A stretch of 64,000 nucleotides of DNA from Dasyornis broadbenti (taxonomy: Eukaryota > Chordata > Aves > Passeriformes > Dasyornithidae), in the NCBI GenBank assembly GCA_013397935.1, contig VZRN01005622.1, positions 1,696,174 to 1,760,173 on the forward strand. The letters run 5' to 3'. The notes under the pieces were generated by a model. It did not search any database, was not told the origin of the DNA, and saw nothing but the letters and a program-made list of their open reading frames with translations. The first letter of the stretch is position 1. The number at the start of each line of letters is the position of its first letter. The position numbers and the translations under genes are program-made. Shown here piece by piece: positions 11,656-24,000 of the stretch.

Positions 11656-14600
11656 AAAAAAAAAAATCCCTAAAAGTGCTATTCTGCTTTGCAATGGGAT
11701 AATTTCTCTGACAAAGATGTTTTTAGGGCACTTGCACAACCATTTTTGGGTGATGTACACGTCTGGAAACATATCTTGGGTACTTCCCATTGAACCTGGA
11801 CATTCTGGTATTAAAAGCATGCGGATGTGCTTTTGGTTCAGATTAACAGAGATTGGAATGTCTGTTCACCTTGAAAACAGTAAAAGGTATCCCAGTTCTG
11901 CAGGAGGGAATGTGGTTATAAATCCTCAGTGGAGAATAGGTGCTGTGTTTTGGTTTTCAGTATTTACCCAATTCTGACCTTTCTGATATTTCTCTGAGAT
12001 GTCGATTGGCAAGGAGAGGGAGGTTGGGATTTTTGTATGTTTTTACCAATCAATAAATGTTCAAAGTAATGATATTCGACTGCACTGGAAGTGCATTTCT
12101 GCAGAGGTGGAAAAAGTTGGCGATGTCAGTGGGTCTCCAGGAGAAAGCTAGCAGCAATGTATTTGAAAAGACTTCCTTTTGAGAGCAAAGGATTTCTACC
12201 ACAAGTGCTGATTACTGAAATTAATTTCCCCTACACAGCACATATGCTGCAAAATTTCACTTGTGTTTTCTGCTTTTTCCTTAATGGTTTTCTGTGAAAG
12301 CAATGGAAAAATATAGTGAGTGTGATGCTCTCATGTCTTCCTCTTTTCTGCAGTAGATGTTTTTAGCAGAATTTGACCACCCTTTCTTATTAATTCTTAA
12401 CTTCTCTTTTCAAGCTGCAATACTTCTTCTACCTGTTTAAACCTGTTGCTGGAGCACATAGAGATGAAATGCTGAAGGCCTGATCAGGTGCACAAGAAAG
12501 GTTATTTTTACGGAGATTTTGCTGTGAATTGGTGGGATTATATTACCCACTCCAGTGCTCAAAAAAAGCAGTGTCTTCTGTACTGTGACTTCAACATGTA
12601 TGAGTCCTTCAACTTTGTTAACATCCTAAAGATGCATAATACCTCTTCCCTTGACTGATGGATTCCAAGAATCAAGGATATGATACGTGCTTAGGGAAGC
12701 TTTAAGTGATGGGAAAATTATGACTTTTGCCTCTGACCAAAGCAGAACAAAGCACTTGGCTACTCCCCTCTCTCTGTTATTGCAGTCTCCTTGCAATCAG
12801 TGAGATTTCTGAAGGAGAAGGTATCAAGAACTGTAACACCTAGGAGCAGTGAAGAAGCTCTGACTGATAATAATGTCCATGAGTTCAGCTGTCTAGCTAA
12901 AATTTAGGCAGCCTTAATGAAGTGACTAGCTGGTCCAGATTCATCTGTGTGTTATAAGGGGTTGTGGTCCTTTCTTACTACAGTCTGGCAGCTGATGAAC
13001 TCAGTTACTTTCCCTGGGACTGCTCATCCAAAAGCAGGGTTAAGCCCTGAGGAAGAAATGCAGACACAAATGTAACAGGCTGGAGTTTCCTTCTACTTGT
13101 AATATGCTAATGGCAGAAATATATATATTAAAAAAGGCTTGAATTCAAAATGAAATTGAGGTGATAAACTGTACAGCTGTAACAGGGTTGCCAGTAACTC
13201 TGTTATGATAAGGACTCATGATTAAACTAGCAGGAGAAAGTAATTCCATCTGACTCACAGGGAGGCAGTCCCTGCCTTGGGGCCGTGACTTGGGGAAGCA
13301 AGGTATGGATGGCTGTATTAACGATACTTTCTTCTCTGAGTACCATGAAAACACTTCAGTGTAAACACATGGTCCTACTGTCATATGCATTTGCAAACCA
13401 TGCTGGTAGAAAATGCATGAACAGAGTACAAATTTACAGGATTTAGATCAAGGCCCAAAACACAAAACACAGGCACTGGAAACCCTGCAATGGAGAAAGT
13501 CCCAGCCTGCCTCACTAACAGACTCCTCTCAGCCATTTCATGTACAACGATTTTCTCTCTACGGAAATGTTATAATCTGCATTTGGTTTCTCTACAGAAT
13601 ACCATCCTTTTAATTATGTCAAAATAAAATTCGGATTTGTAATTCAACCCAGTCCATCTAATCTGTCTAATTCAAGGAACCTGTACTGAAGAAAAACTGG
13701 AGCAATGTAGTGGCAAATCATCTCTGATAAAAAGGATGCATTTCATTTAAACCAAAGTAACTTAAAGCAACAAACCAGAAATCTTCGTCTTAATAAATTA
13801 TTTTACTCTTGATTTGTATTTGCACGGTTTTTTCCCCTTGAAGAATACCAGGTTTTCATTGGTGTGCAACCCTCTCACTGTGGTTATTACAGCTAAATAC
13901 AACCCCTTACACTATAACTCCTTACACTATATCAGGGCTTGTTTTATTTTGCAGGAGGGTGTGCAGTATCTGTACAAATCTACATCTTTTAGCATGCATT
14001 CACTCCCTTGGGCTGCTATTTACTAAGTGATTTGGTTTTCTGTCCAGGATTTGCTTCAGTCTGGCTTTGTTTGGCCACTTGGGTTGGTGATGGCTCTGCC
14101 CTTCCAGGCTTTAAAGCAGGGATGGTCCCTGCATCTCCCCTGCCCCATCCAGAGCTGGGGCCTCAGGTGAGCAGTGGGTGCCTTCTGGAGCAGGCAGGAC
14201 ACAATGCTGGGAAGGCTAGTGCTCCCTCTACTTCCACAGGGACAGTGGATGCTCTCCGGTGACACCAGGACCTTCCACATTTGGTCCTGATGTCACATCC
14301 CGCTCCCTGTCCCGATGCTCACCTGTGACATCCATCATGTGCAGCCTAAGCAACCCTTCTTAAATTTTCTTTGGAAAATCCATTTCTTGATGGTTTACAT
14401 CCAGCTGGGCCTGAAATAGTGATGGGGGCATTTATTTTTAATTTCAAACGTAATTTTTATACAAGTATTCCCAAAGTAGCATCAGGGTTTCACTTAGTTA
14501 CATTTTAAGCTTCAAAGCACTGCCTGACTCTCACATTCACAGGCAGGGGGGCCCTTCAGCCTGAAACCCTCCTGGCCAGAAGAACACCCAAAGCATCCCT

Positions 14601-15014
14601 GAGGGATGAAGGCAGCCCCAAGCCCGTAGGGGTGGTGGGGGCAGCGGGCGCTGCATCCTGACGCACACCCTGCGAGGAAGCTGTGGGCGGTGTGAGGTGA
14701 CTTATGAGGCTGAGCACCCGCCCGGCACCAAGACTTCCCCCTGCACCCTGTCAGGGAGAGTTTCAGCAGCCTGTGACAGCAGCCAGGCAGCCATGGCCTG
14801 GCACTGAGCCCCTGCCTCCTCCCTGCCTCGGTGCCGCTCGACCAGGGAAACAACAGGTACCAGGGGAGGGCAGTGGGGCAGGCTGGGCTTGTGCTCGGGG
14901 ATTTTTGTGGTGGCAGAAGCAGGAAGGAGAGGGGTGCAGAGGGTGCTGTGGCTCCTCAGGCACTGTTCCCCTAACCATCTCCCCTTCTCCTCCCAGCCCA
15001 GGAGCTGTAGGAAG

Positions 15015-18000
15015 ATGATGTGCCTGCCCGCCGCCCCTCCGGCGCTGGCATTGAGGACGTGGCTGGGGCTCGGGCTCTTCGTGCTGCTCTGCCTTGGGAT
15101 AGGTAAGCAGGAGCCAGAATGGGAGTGTAGGAAAGGGCTGGGCCCCAGCAAGAGCACCTGTGTGATGGTCAGTAGGGGATGGTGGCCCCCAGGACACTCC
15201 TGGTGCCTTCTGCCAGTGCTGAGCACAGGCCGGGGTTTGAGGTGGCTGGTGCCGTGCTGAGGAGCCCTGAGCTCTCAGCTCCCCAGGCCCATTGCACCAG
15301 GCTGCTGGCTCCCAGAGGGGAAGGTGGTCTCCCATCCCAGCCAGGGTGAGAGAAATGAGGCTTTTTTCAGTCATTTCATGTCTGTTGGGAGCACGTGGTG
15401 CAACTCCTGGGGCTTCAGTTTCAGTGGCAGGGTGGTTTCTGCAGCTTTTTGGATGGTTAAAAGTGGATGTGTGGTGCGAAAGACAGGGAAAGGTTGGAGT
15501 GCTCAGCACCTCCTGGGCAGCTCAGCACAGAGCAGAGCGAGTTCTTTCTCCAACAACACAAATCCTCGTTAAAGTCCTGCCTGGGCTGTCCCCTGTCCTT
15601 TTCTGAGGAGTTGCTGCAAAACTCACACAGATCGCACCTCACCTCAAGAGGCTTGGGATGAGTCTTTTCAGATGTGTGAAATGGTAACCTTGAAACCACA
15701 CAAAATTCACTACTGAGCTGGGGTTCGTTGTGGATGCAAAGTTGTGCTTAGCGGCATTTTAGTGTTTCACTGCAGCTAAGGATATTCTAGAGCAAACCTG
15801 GGCTGAACTGAGGTTTTCATTAAAAACCAAATGATGCAAAATTAGGTACTTCTCATGCTGCTATTGTGAAATGGGGAGATATTTGATGCTGGGTTTCATT
15901 TTGAGTTTCAGTCTCAGAATTCTAAGATAAAACTTGGAGAATTTAGCAGGGAATGAATCTCAGAGCTCACTTGTAAAGAAAGCAACGACTTCAAATGTCG
16001 CTGTTGCGTCTCTGCTCTTCCGTCTTCCCCTCACTCCTTCTCCTACCTCTGTGCTTGCAAAGCATTTGTGAACTGCAGATGTATTTTGCCTGTATTACAT
16101 CAGGCAAACAATCTGTCATGAGCAGAACTGTTTCTCTCTCTGTACTTCAAGAGCTTGTGGTGTGTTATTAATGTAATTACGAGCATATGGTAATTTGCCA
16201 GTCATGTAATTTCTCTGAAAAGGATCCTGGTTCCTTGGCTAAAGGATGCATAGTTGGATGTGTAGTTTGATGCATGCTAATATCCACTACTAGAAACAGG
16301 AGTTTGATAGTACAAAACTAAGTGTTTGTGTAATTGTACTTTTGGGGCACAGTTTTTAGATCCTTCTCCCACAGCACATCTGTGGAAGTCCTGGTGTCTC
16401 AGGAGCAGGGGCTTGGCAGACTGATAAGAACAGGACAGCTGATGGACTTACCTTCTCTCTCTGTTTGCACTCATACACACTCTGAACCCTTTCTCTCTGA
16501 AAATCTGTATTCCTACATTAGTGCTCCTTGAAAATACGTGGTGCAGTACCCACAAAGGACTGGGTTTTTAAAGCTTTGCTGGTGCTTTTATATGATGCCT
16601 TCTCAAGATTGCCCACAGTGACCACAAGGACCGAGTTCTGACCTTGTTGTGGCGAAACAGTGAAGCCCTGGGTGTCTGCCATCATCCTGTCGCTGACTTC
16701 CCACACAACATTGAGCGAGTCACCATGGCCGGCATTTGCAGGATTGACCCACGTGGCACTGCTCACAACCACATCAAGGCACAGTCAGGGCCGTCTAGCA
16801 GAACCCGTGTCCTTGGTTTAGCCCAGGTGTCCTGCTGCTGGCACACCTCCCTGATGTAGCACTCCAAAAGGCCAGGTAGCATTCCAGGATGGAAATACGT
16901 GCCCTCTGTAAACCCCATGTGAGCAAAATAGTAACAGAGGGAATGCCAGGCTGAATTTTCACATTGTAGCGGTGGAAGGCGTTAATGGGGGGCTTAATTA
17001 AAAGAAATTATTTGAAGGTTGTATTTCATAGGAATTTAATGTATGTCCAAGCTATGGAGATCTATTTATTTCCCTCTGAATTGAATTTTCTACTCTGACA
17101 TTCACCTAAGGTGCCCCAGTGAAATGCCAGTGTAATTTAGATCTTCTGGAATCTCATCTGCTGCTGGAGACACTGATGTCCATGAACAACACCCAGCTGT
17201 CTCAGCACAATGGGGAAAGCAGCAGAACACCCTTGGTTACAGCACAAACTTTTTAAATTATGATCTGAATGCTCTGCTGGTATCCCCAAATCCTTATTTT
17301 TGTCCTGCCATTGCACCTCCGCACCTACCTACAAATAGTAGGATGTTTTCAGTCCCAGTTTATTATACTAGAAAAATATAGCTTGAAGCCCCTCAGTTTG
17401 ATCTCTCCGTGCCCTGTGTGCAAACAAAGCATAGGCACTGTCTGCAGGGACCCAGCGAGCCCAGCTTTGTGCCCATGGAATATTTTTAAACTTCCCTGGA
17501 GTCTTTTCTTCCAGCTGGGGACCATTTAGTTCTTGGTTTCTTCCCAGGGGTGAAATTTTTTGAGAAATTTTGAGGAAAATTCCCTAAAGATTTTCTAAGT
17601 TATTGGAGACTTGGGAAGGGAGGGGGAATATCCACTTCTGTGAGCGAGCACAGAGTGGGAATTCCCTTCCCTTGTGTTACTGCCAATAAAGAGCTCGGAG
17701 TGGAGCTGTGTTTCAGAAAGGGACAAAGAGGCCTGAGAAAGATTCCGTGTTTTGTGGCCACTCCCAAATATCGAAGTGTCTTGCAATGAGTTCTAGGTGC
17801 ATGGTATCTAATTTCCTTGCCAGCTCGAGTATGGGTTGTGTTGGGGCAGATTTCATGGCGGAGATGGCAGAAATTTTTCTTCACGTACCAGATTTGCCCA
17901 CTTGATCACTGGATGCAAATTGAGTTTCTGCCTTATTCCTCTTAGTGCCTTCAGCTGTTGTTTTAATTTCTTTTTTCGGATGAGTTTGTCTCCTTCTGTT

Positions 18001-21000
18001 CCAGACACACGGGGAAAAAAATTTGCAAACGAGAGCAGTGGAACTAAGGAACTGCTTTTTGTGTCTGTCAGTCTATCCAGAGCGAAACCTGCTGTAGAGT
18101 TTGTCTGGAGAAACAGAAGCCCAGCTAAGGCCTCCTGCCTTTTGCTTATAGACTCTGTTTTACTTCTTCTGTTGTGTGCTTCTTAAATGAAAGAATTCTT
18201 TAGAAAAAGAAACCCACAGAAAATTAAATTTAGACAAGCCACATTTTTACACACAAAATACAGTTATATGCCCAAATACAAAGTTTGTAAGACTGTAGGT
18301 CAGATGTTCATTTCACCCACATTGTTTCCTTTTTCCAGTTAGATCGGAATGAACCCAGATAACTCTACTGACCTCATGTTGCTCTGAGAGCAACAATTTT
18401 TTTGCATTTCTTAAATCACTGAGACATTTGTATCCTTTTTGCAGTGTGCATGTTGGACATGCCTGCATTTAAACATGCAAAGTTTGGAGAGGAAGTTTTT
18501 ACTAATCGTGGTAGATTACCAGCAGAAGGTGCCACCCTTATGCCCTCACACCTTTCCTGCTCATTGCGCTGCCTGATTTCTGAGCTCCAAGAGTGGTTTA
18601 ATGGGGATAATTAATCTGACATAAATGATGGATGTTATCCCTCTGCCTCTCTTGTGGTGAGTTAGTTTTTCTCACAGCCAGTTTGCTTTTCCACTGATGC
18701 TGGGCATCCTGGAGGGAGACAGATACTGAAAGGCTTCACAGTTTGGGGGTACAAACACGTCATTGCCACCAAAATCCTGCTCCTCTGTGGCCGTGTGATC
18801 CTCCTCTTCTTTGCACATGTCTGATCCCTGGATGATCTACTTTGCCTTCCAGCTTAGCAGAAAGTTTCCTTTTTTCTTTTTTTTTAGTCTGGTGTATTGA
18901 ACCAGACTCTGGAGAGCCCTGCAAGCGGTAGCATGTGGGATTGGAAGGGAAAGGAGAGCCAGATCCCCTCTGGTTGCGTGGGGAAGGCATGAGATCAGTG
19001 TGAGTTTGTTGTCTGGCTACATCCCAAGGTCATGCCAGGCTGAGGGAGAATTTCCACACTCAGAGGAATTCTCATAGAATTGTAGAGTTTGTGTTGGAAG
19101 GGATCTTAAAGCTTGTTTTGTTCTAACCCCACTGCCATGGACACTTCCACTAGACCAGGTTGCTCAGAGTTCTATCCAAAGTGGCCTTGAACACCTTCAG
19201 GGCTGGGGTTCTCTGGGTAACCTGTTCCAGCACCTCACTGCCCTCACAATAAATAATTTCTTCCTAATATCTGATCTAAACCTTCCCTCCTTCAGCTTGA
19301 GGCCATTCTCCCTTGTCCTGTTGCTACATGCCCCTGTGAGAAGTTCCTCTCCAGCTTTCTTTCAGACTCCTTTTAAGGACTGGAAGGCTGCTCTAAGATC
19401 TCCCTGAACCTTCTCTTCTCCAGGTTGAAGGCTTTTCCTTCCTTTTAAACATGTGTTTCCCAGTATAAATACTGTGCACACGTGGATGTGGCATTTTTCG
19501 TAAGGTGGCAAAGCAGGTGTGATGGATGCAGTGAAGTCCATTCACTTGGCAAAAGGAGGTCACTTTTGTTTTAAAATAGATTATGTTTAATTATAGCTTT
19601 TCTGTCCTCTTGGAGGGGCATCCTCATTGGGAGTGTCAGGAGTTCATTTGAGAATATGTAAATCTTTCCCAACTCAGAAATGCCACAGTCTTTACTTCTG
19701 CTTTTTCACTGTTATGCTTTTAAAATATCATTGGTCCCAGGGGACCCCTGACTGAAAAGAAAGTGCTGACTGATGGCTAATGGTGGCATTTCTACGCATC
19801 CTGCACTCAAAGGACATCAACGTTTCGGCGAGCTCCGATTTCTATCGTATCATATCAAAAGTTGTTAGAAAAGATCTTTGAAGGAAGTCTCTCTGCACAC
19901 TGCTGCTCTCACCTTAGCAGGGACCCTCTGGTGTCATTTTAAAAGCCCAGCAGACAAGGATTTAATCCCTGTGCTGGGGGAAGTGCTTCAGAGAGAGCAG
20001 AGGTCCCTAAAACCTGGGAGAGGACCTTCCCTGCCTTGCCCTGCCCCGCTCTGCTCCCGGATGGTGCCTCCAGCAGCACCTGCCCAAGCCTCTCATTTCA
20101 CTCCCTCTGCAGCTTTTGTCGCTTGCAGACCCCTCTGCACTGCTCTGCTCCTGTTTCCCGAGTGTCCTCCAGTGAATTACCGTTCTCCGTGCTGTGCTCT
20201 TATCCAGGTCTGTGTAATCTCTCCTCCAGCCAGTCCTCCAGCTGCAGGGGGACTGTCAGGGCTGTCTGCAGAGCATCCCTGAGTCAGTGCCTGAGCACAG
20301 AGCAGTTTTTCTAACAAGATAATGGCCGGCAGGCCTGCAGCGCTATTAGCTGCACTGGTGAGTGTTGCTATGGCTCTGGGCAAGTACTTCAGCAGCAAAA
20401 AAAGTACATTAAAATTTGTAATTTTTCGGCTTTGAAGTGGGCTTATGTGAGAGGTATCATACTTGATTTTCCTAGTTACTGGGCACTTTCACCTTCCATC
20501 AGTTCCCAAGAGAGGGTTGGCTACACGAGGAGCATGTGAGATAGAGATTTGGTAAGCACTGAAGAAAACTACGGCCTTAAGCAGTGGGGAGGACCTCAAT
20601 TTCAGAAACTGTGCTGTGAGGACAGCGGCAGGCATGGCAGTGGTACTAGAGGAATTAGAAAAATTATCTGAGAACATCTTCAGCTGGGAGATAAATATAG
20701 AGGAAGTACAAAGTGATCCTGTCAGCAAGAGACAGAGTCTACAGGGGGAAAAATTAACAAATTTATTTTTGTCTGTCTTTGTGACAAATCTCCCCCAACA
20801 GCCCCTCTTGTAGAAATTCTACATCTAGTTTCTGCCTGCAAAGTGGGAAATTGAAAGAGTGCTGAGCAAGTTGCAGGAATTTGATCTCTAAAGGAACTAA
20901 AATATGTAAATCTTCTAAAGACATCCAGATTTAGAGCCCACCCCCTTCCCTCCTGCCCTTTTTTTATTCTAGCAGGGTCACATTCCACGGGCTGGGAATG

Positions 21001-24000
21001 GAGAAAGGGGGAAGGTTCAGAAAGGCTCTTCCGTTTGCACCTTTCTCCAGGTCAAAGACGTCCTTCTGTCCCCACGGCCGTGTGTCCCTGCCAGTTTGCA
21101 GCACGGAGATAAACGAGCTCTCCATCCTCTCCTCCTGGGCAGTGCCCATGTGGAGCACTCTGCAGCAAAGGGGAAGATCTCAGACATGATCTACTCCCCA
21201 TCCCCAAACACTTCTGGTTCCATATCCAGCTCCTTGCTTGGATCTGACCTCCTGCCTGGTTCCAAGATGAGAAAATTGCTGGTGACTTGGGCAGAGTTGC
21301 GATTTCACTCATGTCACAAACACAGGCGACTGGACATACCCGGGCAGCGGGCTTGTCCCAGGCTGACTCAGAGAGCAGGAGATCTTTATCTCCACAAAAA
21401 ACGAAACTTGAGCTGGAGCAGGAGGTGTCAGCTGGCTGGAGCTGCCCCAGCGCTGCAGCGAGCCCCTCTACAGAAGTATTTCAGATTCCCCTTTGTCTTC
21501 CCAAATGCTAATTGCAGGTCATCCTCTGGTTTTCACAGCCTCTTCATGGATGTCTTTGCTAAAGGTGAACATGTGCAAACACACAAAATAAAACAGCATT
21601 AAAACGGAATGAAGGCTGCTGAAGGAGTGGGACAGCAAACACCCAGGGGATGTTATAATAATTGCCAAATCAGCAGTATAGAGCTGGGCAAACCAAGGTT
21701 ACAGTTTTGTTTAGGAGGAATGTGGCAGCATGAAGATGGGAAGTGCATAAAGCCAGGTAAGGGTGCCCTGCCCTTGCTGTGCTGCTCCAAGCAGGGCAGC
21801 CTGGGGTTACAGCTCTGAAGCAAGCAGGATGAACTTTAAGAAAAACCTGTTCAGACCTGTTTGTTTCCCTACCTTAAACCTGCTATGACATCATCAGACA
21901 CAGGATTAATTCTGTCACTCATCTACTGCAGGCACACTTGAGCAGTGTGAGCAGGCACAGGGAACTGAGTGGAATCACTGCCGAACAAAGTGCATCGCTG
22001 GTTTTGTTTGGGACGCCTTCTTTTCTGCTCCCCTCTCTAACCAGATTTGGGATGAGTAAGGGAACTAGACCTGAGCAAAGCATCTGGATTTGCAGCTGCT
22101 TTGCTTTTCCAAAGCAGCCCAGAGCAGCAGCAGGCTTGTGATTTGTGATCAGAGGCTTGGGGTTGTAAAAGGGAAAAGGGCCGCTCCTTTTTTTTGTCTG
22201 CCAAGACCTGCCTTTGCATGTCTGAACTTGCTGGAGTGGAATCTGTGAAGAAGGAGTCCCAGAGGTTTGTAAAGCACTCGTGCCTGGGTTATTCTGCAGT
22301 CATACAGCCAGCAGGGCTTTCTAGCACCCACTTTTCTCTGTTTCATCCCATCTTTCTTATTGCACAGGGTCTTTACAGTGAAACACAGAGGAAGGCAGTG
22401 GTTTTGTGCACTTCTGAACCAATGTCTCCACACAGAGGTTATCTGGGCATCTAACAGAGTCTTCCTGTTATCAGTGGATTCACAGGCGTCACTAATGTAA
22501 ATACAAAGCATTTCATGTACTCCCGTGTTGCAAAGGATATCTGCTGAATTTTGACTCCATGGAAAGCTTGGGGAGAATACCATTTCTCATTGGTAAAATC
22601 ACCTGGGAAAAAGACAAGGTCAAGGGGGAGTGTTTATTCTTTTAAAGATTCAGCTTTTCAAAATGTTTTGATTTTTCAACTGATTATCTGTTTTGCTTGG
22701 AAATTGCTGTAAAATACTGCATGACCCTCAAAGGATAAATCATGCAAATTTGGGGTGAATTAGCTATTCACAGAAAATGAGGGGTGTGAGCTGCAGAATT
22801 ACCTGCAGACTGGGAATCCCAGGTGTATGGTCCTAGGCAACGTCAGTGATGCCATTAATTGATGAGTAGAGACACCAGCAGCTCTTGCAAAGATAAATAG
22901 GGAACCAGAAGGAAAAAGAGCAAAGCAAGGCTCAGAAGGGCAGAGAAACAGGGAGAGCAGGGGAAAGACAATGGATTTGGAGCTTCTGTTCACCAGGACT
23001 TATTTGGAGGTTTCCAACAATTTGATGCTGCTTCTCCAGAGCACTGTTAGGTCTTTAGCTGCCTTTTGCTGTCAAACATCTCTGCAAGACTTCTGTGCCA
23101 GAGGAAATCTGCTCTCATGTGCTATCTGACTGCATGTGTGGTCAGGATAACAAAGCTCTCTGCGGCTGGGGAATTTCTGAGTCGAGGCATGGGCAAAGAG
23201 TGAAGGAAATAGGGATACAGGCTCAACAGCTCTCCTGCCTGGTGACTCTTGGAGCAAGCAAGAAGGAACAATTCTCCTCTATACTCGCCTTCCTGTCCGA
23301 GTTAGCCCTGCTGTATGGGGCATCTGCAGCACAGGCATAGTTTGAATGAAGCAAGCTTTTCTTGCTTCCTAGGGAAGAGAACATCAGCCCTTACATGAGT
23401 CCAGCATTGCCATATGCCACAGGCTTCCAGTGATGGAGCGATGTGTGTGCACAGCAAAGGAGTGGGTGGCCTTCAGAGAGGAGGGAAGAGGAGGGATCTT
23501 TTTCTAGAAAATTCATTAAATATTATTTCCATGGTGAATACCTTCCCTGCAGCCTGGTTGCAGAGAGCATTCAGCACAGAAGTGGCACAGAACTGAATTT
23601 TCATTTTTGCTTTGCAGTTCATCTTTAAAACGAAAGGGGACTTTTGTAGGGCTGAATGACTCTTCATGGACTTTGGTTCCTTCAGGCTTGCAACATTCAG
23701 GTTGCAGTTTCAAGGGTGCAGAGCCTTTTAAGGGTAGACATGACATCAGCAGGAGTTTCCAGCCCCTGCACATGCACTCCCGAGAAGGTTTTTGTTCTCC
23801 TTTTGGTTGCAAAGGAGACACTGGGGGGCAAGATATGGAGAACCTCATGCAACTCATGATGTGACGTCACCCTGACATTTACTGTACGCCCACTCTTCCC
23901 CTATTGCTGCAAAAGAAAATAGAAAATGGTCTTTATCAATCCCAAAGTTTGACTGGATGTTTGACTGGCTGCTCTTCTGAGTCTCTCTGACAATTGTAAG

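Larger units (their letters stand above)
1..14996. other. Gene-free region upstream of CD80
   Basis: I find no exon here that I can assign to a known protein on either strand. Open frames are short, or long only by chance, and lack paired splice signals. The stretch holds CR1/L3 remnants, homopolymers, a pyrimidine microsatellite with a sequence gap, and a GC-rich patch near 8.8 kb. From human synteny ADPRH would be expected on this side, on the minus strand, but none of its exons is visible, so it probably lies beyond position 1. A non-coding first exon and the promoter of CD80 should be somewhere upstream of 14997, because a strong acceptor (tctcctcccag) ends at 14996, but I cannot place them. 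Confidence 0.6.

Noticed and set aside
14740..14856. Possible CD80 first exon ending at cag/gtacca near 14855
   Set aside because: The donor is weak and the resulting intron to 14996 would be only about 140 bases; nothing else supports it.
1..15000. ADPRH, expected next to CD80 by synteny
   Set aside because: None of its conserved peptide blocks appears in any frame, so it is either outside the window or not adjacent in this species.
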